Assembly (NCBI RefSeq): GCF_037392515.1
Contig: NC_090280.1
Coordinates: 22,697,118-22,761,117 of the forward strand
Source of the DNA: Haliotis asinina
Lineage: Eukaryota; Mollusca; Gastropoda; Lepetellida; Haliotidae
Reading direction: 5' to 3'
DNA: 64,000 bases
Under the pieces are notes generated by a model. It was not told the origin of the DNA. It ran no database searches and saw only the letters and a program-made list of their open reading frames with translations. The position numbers and the translations under genes are program-made. Below, in pieces: positions 1 through 11,400 of the stretch. Within the stretch, counting starts at the first letter, position 1. Each line of letters opens with the position of its first letter.

Positions 1-234
1 GCTGGAATAAATCTAACATCGAAATAATCTTGTCAAACTTTCAACTACATGGAACTTTTAGTTTAAGAAGCCAAGTCTGAATACATGCATGATCACTAAA
101 AACATTTCCGTGTCGCTGTAGCTCACTCGGACATGTTTTACAAAGTTTAAAGGTCAACGCTGGGGATGAATGGGTGAGTGAGTGAGTTAAGGGACCTTGA
201 AGGAGTTAACTACTGACCTTGATTTATATTCCTC

Positions 235-403
235 GGGTGACGGTGCTGTACCCTGGTGGACAATTTGTTCGTTCGTCGCGCCAAAAATCAGGATTCCGTT
301 TTCCCAACATTCACAACGTGTGAAGCCCATTTCTGGTGCTCCCCGTCGTGATATTGCTGGAATATTGCTAAGGGTGGCGTAAAACCAAACTAACTCACTC
401 ACA
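235..403 (+). repeat. tRNA-derived SINE, degenerate
   Basis: A head like CGGTGCTGTACCCTGGTGG is followed by GTGTGAAGCCCATTTCTGGT, GATATTGCTGGAATATTGCT and a CTCACTCAC end, the shared architecture of this family. Confidence 0.65.
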
Positions 404-454
404 TTCCTCAGACAGACTGGATATTTTGGAGATTACCAGTGAGCAGAATTACCA

Positions 455-812
455 TTTTGTACATCTGGGTATTCGTGCATATACGTCACAGAAACAAACA
501 GCACGTATATATCTCGGTACTCATACATATACGTCACAGATATGATCTGTAAATACACCTCGGTATTCACACATATACATCACAAAACAATCTGTACATA
601 CATCTTCATATACTCACATATATGTCACAGATATGATCTGTAAATACACCGCGGTATTCACACATATACATCACAAAACAATCTGTACATACATCTTCAT
701 ATACTCACATATATGTCACAGATATGATCTGTAAATACACCGCGGTATTCACACATATACATCACAAAACAGTCTGTACATACACCTCGGTATTCACATT
801 CGGATCATTATA
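455..812 (+). repeat. 91-bp tandem repeat, about three to four copies
   Basis: TATGATCTGTAAATACACC recurs at 541, 632 and 723, a period of exactly 91 bp. Units are A/T/C-rich with ACATATA runs and differ by few bases. No coding role is seen. Confidence 0.9.
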
Positions 813-921
813 TCAAACCTTATACACCACGACTTATCAAAAACAGCTACTTGCACAATTTCACGCCCAAATCATGGGTCACCAAAGACAGCGAAAACGT
901 AAATGCGTTAATTAATTTCAG

Positions 922-1067
922 TCAAGGCCATCTATGGCCGACAAGTTGGTACGATTTTGGAAATGATATATATGATGTTGCAAAAGGTTTTTTTAGACCC
1001 GTGGAATGCTGCTGTCGATCGATTCTAACCTTACACAGGTGCTGTCAACGTGGCTTGTATTAATAAA
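922..1067 (+). CDS. Candidate Cys-rich terminal exon with poly(A) signal
   Basis: After AATTTCAG an open stretch (phase 2) reads QGHLWPTSWYDFGNDIYDVA, then KGFFRPVECCCRSILT and LHRCCQRGLY, ending TAA at 1061-1063. AATAAA overlaps the stop (1062-1067). Five clustered cysteines and three aromatic-rich motifs look protein-like. No upstream exon is seen in the window, and another frame is also open for 34 codons, so this is only a candidate. The family is not recognised. Confidence 0.25.
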
Positions 1068-1069
1068 CG

Positions 1070-1652
1070 ACTTTGAAAGGTGAATTTTCGCTGTCTTGGG
1101 AGATCCAAGACCACTGTAGAATAATTGCTCATATTGTGACCAGTCATCTACCTCCAGTTGCTGGAGATCTATAGCCCTTTCCTATGTTCTAATGTCCTAC
1201 TTGGTATACAATTTTAAGCTACATGATAGTTTTTAATGCCTTACTATGATATACTAGTTGTGTTCTTGCCGTTTGGTGACAGGTTTTAATGAAATAAATT
1301 TAGCATTAACTGTTTTAGTCACGAGATGGTTGAAATATTGCCAAAGTGGCTTTAAACTCACTCTATCATCGTTACACTTTCTTCTGACTTCCAGCACATT
1401 CTGACTACAGGTACTTCTGACCTGAGATAACCGTCACTTCTGTCATCACAACGTTTACTTTTACCATCGCGTTTAGTAGACGGGTGCTTCGGACATGACA
1501 TAACCATTACACAAATATGGGATTCCAGCCTGTCCCATTTGATCTTCACCTGTAACATATTTTCTTCACCTGTAACATGATGTCCGCTTTAAATACATGC
1601 CCAATGTGGAACATAAAGACGGCAGTGGGTTCAACATTTTGCAGTCCGATTA
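1070..1652. other. No gene recognised
   Basis: It contains only a small SINE-tail scrap (about 1320-1362, GAAATATTGCCAAAGTGGC). No exon with supported borders was seen. Confidence 0.4.
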
Positions 1653-1960
1653 ATGAGATCCAAACTCAGTTTTAGGTTCTTGTATCTCTACTGTCATGTA
1701 TCTGAAATAGCCTCTCCCATCCCTCTGTGCTGCGGCGATATTCATCCTAATCCTGGGCAGAATTATTTCAGATCCTCTGAAATAATACACATTGGACGTA
1801 CGCAGCTTGAAAGACAAAATGTATTTCCCTTACACAGAATTTCGACCTTTTGACTTTAAATGTCTTACAGAATCCTGGCAGCACGCAGACATCCGCAGCG
1901 TTGATGTAGCAATACCTGGACACCACCTACCATTCGGGAAATACTTGTGGTGGTGATTTG
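1653..1960 (+). mobile_element. LINE fragment: start of ORF2 and endonuclease
   Basis: CGDIHPNPGQ matches the GD-x-x-x-NPGP motif that precedes the endonuclease in CR1/L2-type LINEs. In another frame CLTESWQHADIRSVDVAIPG matches the T-E-(S/T)-W endonuclease motif. Frame change between them and lack of the rest mark an old fragment. Confidence 0.6.
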
Positions 1961-3379
1961 GCGATCTAATAGTATGTCAGTAGAGTTTACTCCTACTGTT
2001 ACCTCCTTTTTTAAATGCGCAGTGACAGTGTATCAACATATCTGGAAACAACAGTTAATGAGAGATACAATCAAGGTATTGCAGAACAGATTTTCTTCCT
2101 TAAGGGTTACGTCTCAATACTTCTTCCTTGATGGACACAGCTTGCTGTAGTTCTGCAGTTGAAGGATGGTTGCCGTTCTATTTGATAGGTCCTTCATTTA
2201 TATTCAGTGTCGCTCAGCAGTCTTTGACAAGGACTCCAGTAGTCTATTATTCTTTCGGTTCTTAATCCTAAACTTATAGCTGCCGTATATCACATTTTGT
2301 CCACAACGGGCTTAGCTACAAAAATATATACGCTCACTGATATGTTGTATGTTTTTGAAATGTACCAAATGAGGTGAGACTCTAATAAATAATTATCTGC
2401 CCATAGCAAAAATGGCGTGGGCTTACACATGAATTGCTAAAAAGGCTGGACAAGCCTTCAATACCATCTAAAAATGAAGTTTTGTAACCTATCAGGCTAA
2501 CACCAAAAGGAAATGGTTTGCAACACGTCTGTCCACCTTGAGAATATATAACGTACTGGACGCCTACTTGAGCATTAGCCATGATGATGAATGATGAAGT
2601 GGGGGATCGTTTTATCATTCACATTCATGGCTATGACATGTGTTAGTGTTGACAGATAGAAAAGAGAGAAAATTTGTATTTATGTGTCACATACTATGCA
2701 TACATAATTTGAAAGACTCATAAAATATAACATCCGGCCATATGGCCTACGAGACACAAGACACTACAGAACGTATAGTAGTGCTTGAAGTGAATAATCT
2801 ATCACAGTATATAAGCACCAACGATGAAAAAAATAGTTATAGTGAATAATGTATCGACAGTTCCATATTCACCAATAAAGTGTTTTATGTGTAGTTACAG
2901 GACTACAATATGCGTTTACGTTTATTAAACATTTAGTAACCATTCCAGCTAGAGGTTTAATTACCTTAGCATTACTAAGTATGAATGCAGCGTGGTCGGT
3001 AGGTGACAGGAGAGGGAAAAAGGATTACTACTTTCTACATTTTCCCATAAGTCATATCGTAAGTCCGAATATAACGGACATTTCTTCTGAAATGTGCTCA
3101 CTAATTTAGTGAGACTTGTGGTCACGGTGTCACCAGACATACCTTGAAACAAACTATATAACTAATACCCCTTTTGTTCTACGGGTGACTGCATTTTGAT
3201 GTTTTAAGATATTGGGCATAGTGGGGATACACCGTCAAAAGTATCGGCATCAGGCATCTGCCAGATCATTTCTACTTGATGCAATAAAACTGGAATCCTC
3301 TAAGTTCTGAAATTCAATTACTAGCATTCATACTTTATCCAGATTAAAAAAAACCTCGATATTAAAACCAAATACATGT
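1961..3379. other. No gene recognised
   Basis: AT-rich sequence between LINE fragments. Short open stretches have no recognisable motif. Confidence 0.4.
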
Positions 3380-3570
3380 AACAAAACTTTTATGTTTGAC
3401 CTAGCCTATATACTAAGAAGTCTCAGGTTCCGTTGTAGTGATTTAAATGATGACAGGTTTGAGAGACACATCATCGACAGCCCCTCGTGCCCGCGTGGTC
3501 ATCCAGTTAAAATTGTTGTGCATTATTTCTTCACATACAATAAATACACGGAATTAAGACAAAAATCGTA
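3380..3570 (+). mobile_element. LINE fragment: ORF2 C-terminal region
   Basis: LRFRCSDLNDDRFERHIID followed by HYFFTYNKYTELR matches the L-R-x-x-C-S-x-L-N and H-Y-x-x-x-C-x-x-Y-x-x-x-R pattern at the end of CR1/jockey-like proteins, also seen at 45600-45740 here. The cysteines of the motif are partly lost. Confidence 0.55.
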
Positions 3571-3661
3571 TTTTTCATTAAAGACGTTTAGTTTCAGTCC
3601 GGCACTAAGGGATGTGCATCCCTCACAAGCAATGGTCTCCACAAATTCAAAAGAATCGATT

Positions 3662-3737
3662 CCCCCGCCGTGTCCCACGCCGTGATATTGCTGGAATATT
3701 GCTAAAAGTGGCGAAAAACTAAACTCACTCACTCACT
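3662..3737 (+). repeat. SINE 3' fragment
   Basis: GATATTGCTGGAATATTGCT, AAAAGTGGCGAAAAACTAAA and ACTC repeats. Confidence 0.7.
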
Positions 3738-3839
3738 TCAAAAGAAGTTCATGTACATGTGTATGCCATGCATATGAACCAAGAGAATCCAAATACTTAC
3801 CAATTCATTAAGATATTATATTGTTGTGTGTTTTCTCAA

Positions 3840-4195
3840 TTCAGAATCTCCTTGCGTGATTTCAGTGAACACTCTGATCGTAAATGTGAAAATTTAAATC
3901 CAAGTGAATTTTTATGTGTAAAATGTAATAGCAATGAGGTCGAGGATAAATATCATGTGTTATTTGTGTGCAAGAACTACCGAGACCTGCAACAATAAAT
4001 GTCTTTCAAACTTATGTACAGGGTATAAAGATCAACATTCCATGATAAATCTTTTAAATTCTAAGAATGGAGATGGTATTATCTCCATCGCATGTTTTCT
4101 GAAAAAAGTACTAGTTTTGAAACAAAAACATATAACTGTACTATGGGTCGTTTGGCCTGAATTACTGTCTGTCTGTCTTTGTTAGACATATCAAA
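3840..4195 (+). mobile_element. LINE fragment: ORF2 3' end of another family
   Basis: FLCVKCNSNEVEDKYHVLF followed by CKNYRDLQQ gives the C-x-x-C-x-x-x-x-x-E-D-x-Y-H-x-L-x-x-C pattern of L2/CR1-like C termini. A frame change near 3990 leads to NLLNSKNGDGIISIACFLKK, the usual last helix. Confidence 0.55.
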
Positions 4196-4972
4196 GAGCC
4201 CTACCTATTCAGTTATTGTATTCATAACAAACAGCTCCTATTCAGTTAAGCCTAAACTCAACTTACCGTTTATGTCATCGCAACGTTAACGCTACACTCG
4301 ACTCCGGTTTTAACGTCAGTACCGGTTGTGACGTCCGTTCACTTTGAGCATTGCTTGGCATCTCCTGGACATAGACTGAAGAAGTGTTCCGATCTGAGCC
4401 CGAGATAATCTCATAACTGATCGATTCGGGTTGAATGTGTTGATCAAAAAGGCCATGGAAGCACTGGTTTCTGGTTGGTGAAGAAGTTCATTGTTTTCTG
4501 AACTGGTTTAGACGACGGTAATAAATGAACTTCTCTTGACATAGTAAGGCGTAGACTTTTAGAAAATACACGATGGCAATTCAGTATTGGTGCTCACTTT
4601 AACCACACCAATTATTTGACCGGTATTCTAAACGCTGATGAATCAATAACGAATCAAGCTGGATTGTACCTTTGATTTGAACGAAGTCTACGCAGGAGGT
4701 TGAGGGCATAATTTCAGTTTTATTATTTGCCAAGACGGCATGGCTCATGGGCCATCGTGGTGAAAAATAATCTTTTAGTTTTTCTGCTGGAGTATATCAT
4801 CTGAGTACCCTTGCAATTGGTACCTTTTAGTTTCTAGCATCTTCTTTGTAATACTCTGTGGTGGGCGGGCAGCTCGGATGAACAAACGTAAACACTGAAA
4901 CTGGCTTGAAAAACTAAACCCTAAAGAAGACACACCATTCACATGACAATGATCCTGATGATAATCAACATG
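4196..4972. other. No gene recognised
   Basis: Intergenic sequence before the gene A leader. No motif supports a gene or promoter. Confidence 0.35.
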
Positions 4973-5160
4973 GTTGCCTGGATGTTTAACGCCACACTTA
5001 GCAATAGTGCAGCTGTGTGGCGGTGGTGTATAAATAATCGAGTCTGGACCAGATAAACCAGTGAGCAACAGCATGACCATCGATCTACGCAATTAGGATT
5101 CGATAACGTGTCAGCCAAATCAGTGAGCCTGCCCACCCGATCCCATTAGTCGCCTTGATT
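4973..5160 (-). repeat. SINE of the second family (GTCTGGTCCAGAC core)
   Basis: Contains AATAATCGAGTCTGGACCAG and CGATCTACGCAATTAGGA. In sense orientation the family ends in the same tail as the tRNA-derived SINEs. It lies 270 bp upstream of the gene A start codon. Confidence 0.75.
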
Positions 5161-5431
5161 GCCAGTATATACAAGGACACACAAGGGCGTGCAACAACGA
5201 GAACGTATGAGTAATACAGCAGGTCCTCCTGTGTTTCTCACTGGTTACAACACGGTGTCTATATGCAGTTTTCGCTCCCCATTTCCTCCACAAATTTAAA
5301 CGTTTTTACAGTGCCACGATGACCCTTAATAACACGGAAATACTTCATCACAGTCCTGACTAACAAATAGTTATCTGAATCATCTGAAGTATTGTGTAGT
5401 AGTCAACACACTGAAAGCAAACACACCTATT

Positions 5432-5495
5432 ATGTTTTTTCATTTGTTTTGTCTGAAAACTGTGATCTTCTTTGGAGGCATACTGGAATTTGCTG
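5432..5495 (+). CDS. Gene A exon 1: signal peptide
   Basis: The ATG at 5432 opens 21 codons rich in Phe, Leu, Ile and Val, with a hydrophobic core around TVIFFGGIL. They end in phase 1 at a GTAAGC donor. The phase fits the Ig1 exon 2.1 kb downstream, where the split codon becomes Ala, a sensible signal-peptidase region. This start was chosen because it is the only nearby Met-led hydrophobic exon with the right phase and donor. No clear TATA box is seen upstream. Confidence 0.6.
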
Positions 5496-8400
5496 GTAAG
5501 CGTTTATCTTTACTTTTTATCATTCCAGTTAGGTATAAGGTGTGTTCTAAGTTTGTCATGTTTTGGCAGAAACGTTTGAACATGTTTGGTGTTTTGTTTT
5601 TCGAAATATTCGACAGAACTTCAACTGAAGTAATCATCAACCAGTGATTAATATGGTGTGCAAGGTCCGGTGTTGCTAGACAACAAGCCATTGTCAACAA
5701 GCCACTTGACCCATTTTACTCGACTCCCTCCAAGACCACAATATGAGGTAAAATTTGTTATGTCATACACAAGCACAGAAAAAAGGCCCAGGGAGGCATG
5801 ACGGGAGCGGCAGCTAGGTCAGAATGCGCTCCTTTCGCAAACACTATTTTGCGAACTATTTTCTGGTAATTCATTCACACGTGCTCTTGGTCGAAATCTG
5901 AAACCGGGACACCGCGCGCCCAACTGAGAACCATACTTGTATATCATGATGAGTGTTGAGTGAGTTGAAGAAACGGTTTATACTGTACGAATAGAATAAT
6001 TTCTATCAACCTACGGTAGTCAGAAGTTCGTAAATCCAAACGAATACTTCCTAAACGTTCGTGGCATGTACTTCAGAAAACTGTCATTAAAATAAAACAA
6101 GCGGGGCGGCTTGTGGCAGTCATGTGCTGCTACAAACATCAATGATAACGAAAGTCAGCTTCTGTTATACATTTGTTGACTTAATGACATTGGGGAAAAG
6201 ACGAAAAAGACGCCAGTCGCAACATCGCCTAACGACGTCTCCAAACTGGAACGTACCAGACTGCATTTGCAAATCACGTCGCGTTATATTAACCACCTGA
6301 AAGCAACCATGGCTGTGGGGTAGCCTTGTGGGTAAAGCCTTCCATGCGGAATCAATTCCCAACATGGGTACAATGTGTAAAGCCCATTTCAGGTGTTCCC
6401 CACTATTGCTGGGATATTGCGAAACTCGGCGCAAAACTAAAACACTGACTGACTGACTCACTCACTCACTCACTCACACACACACTGACTCACTCACTCA
6501 CTCACTCACTCGTCCCTGGCATGGTGATCAACGTTCAGATGCTGGTGATCTATGTTTTTTTACCTAGCGATTATTTCCATGATAGCGTACCAGTAACTTA
6601 CGAGTTGTGATAGTTGTACTGTCCTTTGATGGCAGCGCTTACGTTCTAAATGTGTTGATTTTAATATAGATATAAATTAAATTGTTCTCGTCACGATATT
6701 GATGGAATATTGCCGATCGCGACGTGACGCTTAGTTTCAAACCAAGCACTCACGCACTCACGCACTCACGCACTCACGCACCCGAGAAGTGGTAGAGAAG
6801 AGTAGAGAGTCTTGCAAAATATCGCAACATTCATGTCTTTCATCTACCTCACCGTCATCTACCACCGCCGATACTGCTCGACATGTGCATTGTATGCGCT
6901 GCTGACCGACCAAACAGCATGAAATTAGACACCAAAGTATCTGTTCCTATGTTGAGAAGTCTGCACCGACGACGATGACGACGTGTAGCATGGAGCAACA
7001 CCGTGCAGGTATGGAGAAAATGGCGGTGAGTCTGGAGCAATGATGATTCGTGAATTCTCCCTCAATGCTGAAACTGATGGTAGGCTGTCGTCTGACGTCA
7101 AGTGAAGGTATTCAGCACTTTCCGACAGGTCGACAGGTTTGGTGTCGAACGTGTGATAGTGTGGGGAATCATATCCTACTTGGGAAGATGTACGTGATGG
7201 CGGTTCAGGGAACCGGTGCAGGGACCAAATTCTTCAACGTCAGTTTCTTCAACTGAAAGAGAAAGTTCAACATGACATGGCGGTGCCGCATACACAGCTC
7301 GTGTCATTGTTGTCTCGCTTCAAACGTCAGTGCCTTGCCCTGACCCTCCAGATCGTAGGATCAGAATCAGATACAACATCTTAATGTTTGCATCGTAGTC
7401 AAAATACGGCACGTTTACAATGCATTGTAGGAAGAATGGCAGAGAAATCCACATAACATAGTACAGAGAAGTGGTGATCGACAGCTCACTGAACGGGCGT
7501 CTTATGACAATGTCACCACGATATCATCTTTGTATCAGTTAAATTAGATCAAATATGCAATTACGTGTATTTATTTTTCAAAGTTGGCCTTTATGTTTCT
7601 ATTCTGTATCGTGTACTAATTATGCTGATATTTTTCAGCTTCTTATACCAACATCGTGGCCCGTGTCGGGCAAAGTGTCAACATGACCTGGAGTGTCAGT
7701 CAGTCAGTTACGGAATTTAAGATAAGATCTATCACATACAAACAACAGAAACCCAACAGAACTAATTCCACTGTCCTGTTCATTATGGATGACAATAAGC
7801 CTCTGCCTGCAAGTGTCAACACACACACAGACAACGGGAGGAGGATTCAGCTGACTTTCAATACATCTCTGGAGGGGAGGAAGCTAGTCAATCTCACATT
7901 CCACAGTGTTGACGTACAGGACGCCGGAGTCTACAACTTAACCACCCATAACAGTGGCATGTCTCAACTTCTTATTGTATTACGTAAGTGTGAAGACACT
8001 CTGAGTACCAAATATAAATATACAGTGTAAATATAAATATAAATATAAAATCAGCATCAAAAGCTAGTTTTTGAGACACATTGATAGAAATATGGCGGTC
8101 ACAGGCAGATAATCTGCGAAATAGTTATCCATACTTATCATAGTTTTATCATTATAGCATTATAGTTTAATGTCGTTTACACAAATGTCATTGCAAGAAC
8201 TAATTACGATAGCGATGAACATCACCATAAAGCTTCATCCTGTAACAGAATCCAGATGAAATATATTGTATATATTATATTCTTATATTTTGCTATCGTT
8301 CAAGGGTAAACTATGACACTGACCAATCTTCTTCGATGGCACTTTCATAATGTTTTATAACACCTGACCTTCCTCTCTCCTTACAGATATTTTGTAACAC

Positions 8401-11400
8401 CTGACTTTCCTCTCTCACTACAGACGTTTTATAACACCTGACCTTCCTCTCTCACTACAGACGTTTTATAACAACTGACCTTTCTTTCTCCCAACAGACG
8501 TTTCATAACACCTGACTTTCCTCTCTCCCAACAGACGTTTTATAACATCTGACCCTCCCTTCTCCCAAAAGACGTTTTATAACACCTCACTTTCCTATCT
8601 CCCTACATGCGTTTTACTACACCTGACCTTCCTCTCTCCCTACAGACGTTATATAACACCTGACTTTCCTCTCTCCCTACAGACGTTTTATAACATCTGA
8701 CCTTCCTTTCCCCCTACAGACGTTTTATAACATCTGACCTTCCTTTCCCCTACAGACGTTTTATAACACCTGACCCTCCTTTTTCCCAAAAGACGTTTCA
8801 TAACACCTGACCTTCCTCTCTCCCTACAGACGTTTTGTAACACCTGACCTTCCTCTCTCCCTACAGACGTTTTATAACACCTGACCTTCCTCTCTCCCTA
8901 CAGACGTTTTATGAACAGTATCACGGACGTGGTCAGGGATTCTGCCTCACTGCATTCACTATCCATCTGCTATTGCTTCCTTGGGAATGGATAGAACATT
9001 TGACGTTCACTAAGATCAATTCAAATAAACTTTCTGTTCAAACGACATTTTGGCGCATGACGGTGACTTAATGTCACTGAATACATACTACATATTCATA
9101 TATGTTATTAATAATTAAAAAGAATAAGGACAAGATTACAACCATTTCCATTCAACTTTTCACAGGGAAACCATCAAAACCGAACATCACCACGACTGTC
9201 GCTGACCCTGTATCCGGTGATCCTGTCAACCTGACCTGCTCCACAACCTCCCGGAGTCTTCCTCCAAACCAGTCTCGGTACCAGTATACTCTGACTACTT
9301 CCTACACCTGGAGGAGAAACAACAGGAGTGTAGACAGCAGTGTAGACAACAGAGTGCAGGTGGACGGACAATTCCTGACCGTAGACCACGTCACCAAGGA
9401 GGAAAAGGGAGTGTACTCCTGTCAATCTGGAGAAGAAGGACTATTGTCAGACTGGAGTCGGGGATACACTCTCAATGTTTTATGTAGGTTCAGGTTGATT
9501 AATATTGAAACAATAACAGAAGCCAGATGTTTCTTCATATACAATCCTCAGAAAATCTGATTCTGCTCCATGCGTTGTCACTATCAACGTTTAATGCCTA
9601 ACTTCAAGTGAACCTGCAGCTTGCCCATTCAATAATAACTCAGAAACTACAAACTTCCTGAAACGGATGTTTTATGGAAAGACCCGAGCTATGATGTCTC
9701 GAGATATCGCCACAGAATTCCGATCCGATTCATCATCAAGCCGTGTCCTCTGTTGCAATTGCTCAGCCATTCTGCACGTATACGTATCAATAGAGATTAT
9801 CACCCTCGCCTCTACTGATATCAATTATATAAACACGGGTTGATAGAGTTACAATGGCTTTCCATTGGATATCTTTATTTTTATCCACGTGTGTGATATC
9901 AGTAGACACGAGGCTGGGATTCTAGTTATAATGAAATATCATTCTTCAATCTTGAATCCCTTTGGAAGACAGCCACACTAGATATATGGTGGCAGGGTTA
10001 TGACAGAAGAAAATTTCAAATTATTATTTCTGACCATCTCACATGCATTCCAGATGGACCTGACCAGATACAGTTTGACGGCACAAGGGACAAGCTGCAG
10101 GTAGAAGAAGGGAAACCTGTAACAGTGAGATGTTCTGCTGACTGTAACCCTGCCTGTTCTGTAACCTGGATGGAGATATCCAGACAGGTGGTGATTACAG
10201 GACACAGAGAGGCTGTGTTGTCTATAGCAGCTGTAGATGTGTCTCTGTCTGGACAGTACACGTGTCACGTCAACAACAGCCATGGCAGTGCATCACGCAA
10301 CCTTACACTGGAGGTCATCAGTAAGACCTGCACACATTCTTTAGTAACAGAATATGCAACATTTAAAGTTGTATTTGGACAAAACTTGGAATGACACTAT
10401 TCAAAATCAGTAATCATTTCAACTCGTAGTATTCATTAAGAATTCAATTTTGACCATAATACAATAGAAAGATTACACCAAGTTTCTCAGTTATCAGCTA
10501 CAATCACAGGGACGGTGGGGTAGCCTAGTGGTTAAAGCGTTGACTCATGACGCCAAAAACCTTGTTTCGAATCTCCACATGTGTAGCCCATTGCTGGTGG
10601 ACCCCTCTGTGATGTTGCCAGAATATTGCTGAAAGCGGCCTAAAACAAAATGACAGTCAGTCCAACAATCTCAAATGTTTCTGCTTGCCCTATAAACTGA
10701 AAATATACCATGAAAGAAAACATGATATGCAAAGTGACAAAAGGAAATGTTATTTTAAATGTCGTTTGGAAGTGCCACCGTATACCCTTTGTAATATTAC
10801 GTATTGTGGAATATTGAGAGACATCCAAAGAAAGAAAGTGCCATGGACATGTACAGAAAGTGGATACGGTATTGCCGATATAGTAGATAAGGTATTGCAT
10901 ATTTGCATTTAAAACAGGATTAGACACATACTAAACTGCATGGTACATATTAAATGTTTCAGCACGTGAGCTTAATGAATCTGGTGTCGTTTCCATGGTC
11001 CCCGTGGCTGCTGTCTGTTTGGTCCTGATCGTGGTCATCGCCGTTGTCGTCATAGTGCTTGTTTGTAGAAAACACAGACTCAGGGGTAATACGGTGTGAT
11101 GTGAGAGTGAATGAAAAAGTGTTCCACCGCGGTATTTTAGAATCATGCCTTCATGTTTGTTTGTACCTGGTATTATCATATTTATGCTATGCCATGATCC
11201 AGCTTGACCTTATAACCATGGAATGCATACGTTCAAAAGCACTTCTTTCGCACTTCCAAGTGCAAGTAGGGGCGGTGGGGTAGCCCAGTCGTTAGTGTTC
11301 GCTCATAACGCCAAACACCCGGGTTCGATTTCCGACATAGGAAAAATATGTGAAGCCCATTACTGTTGTCCTGTCCTATTGCTGAAATGTTGCTAAAACT

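Noticed and set aside
8361-8915. Regular 37-bp repeats resembling a CRISPR array
   Set aside because: There are no unique spacers between units; it is a head-to-tail minisatellite in a eukaryotic intron.
10511-10580. tRNA gene from A- and B-box-like sequences
   Set aside because: The head leads into a SINE body with the common tail, and it cannot form an intact cloverleaf; the same sequence recurs throughout the window.
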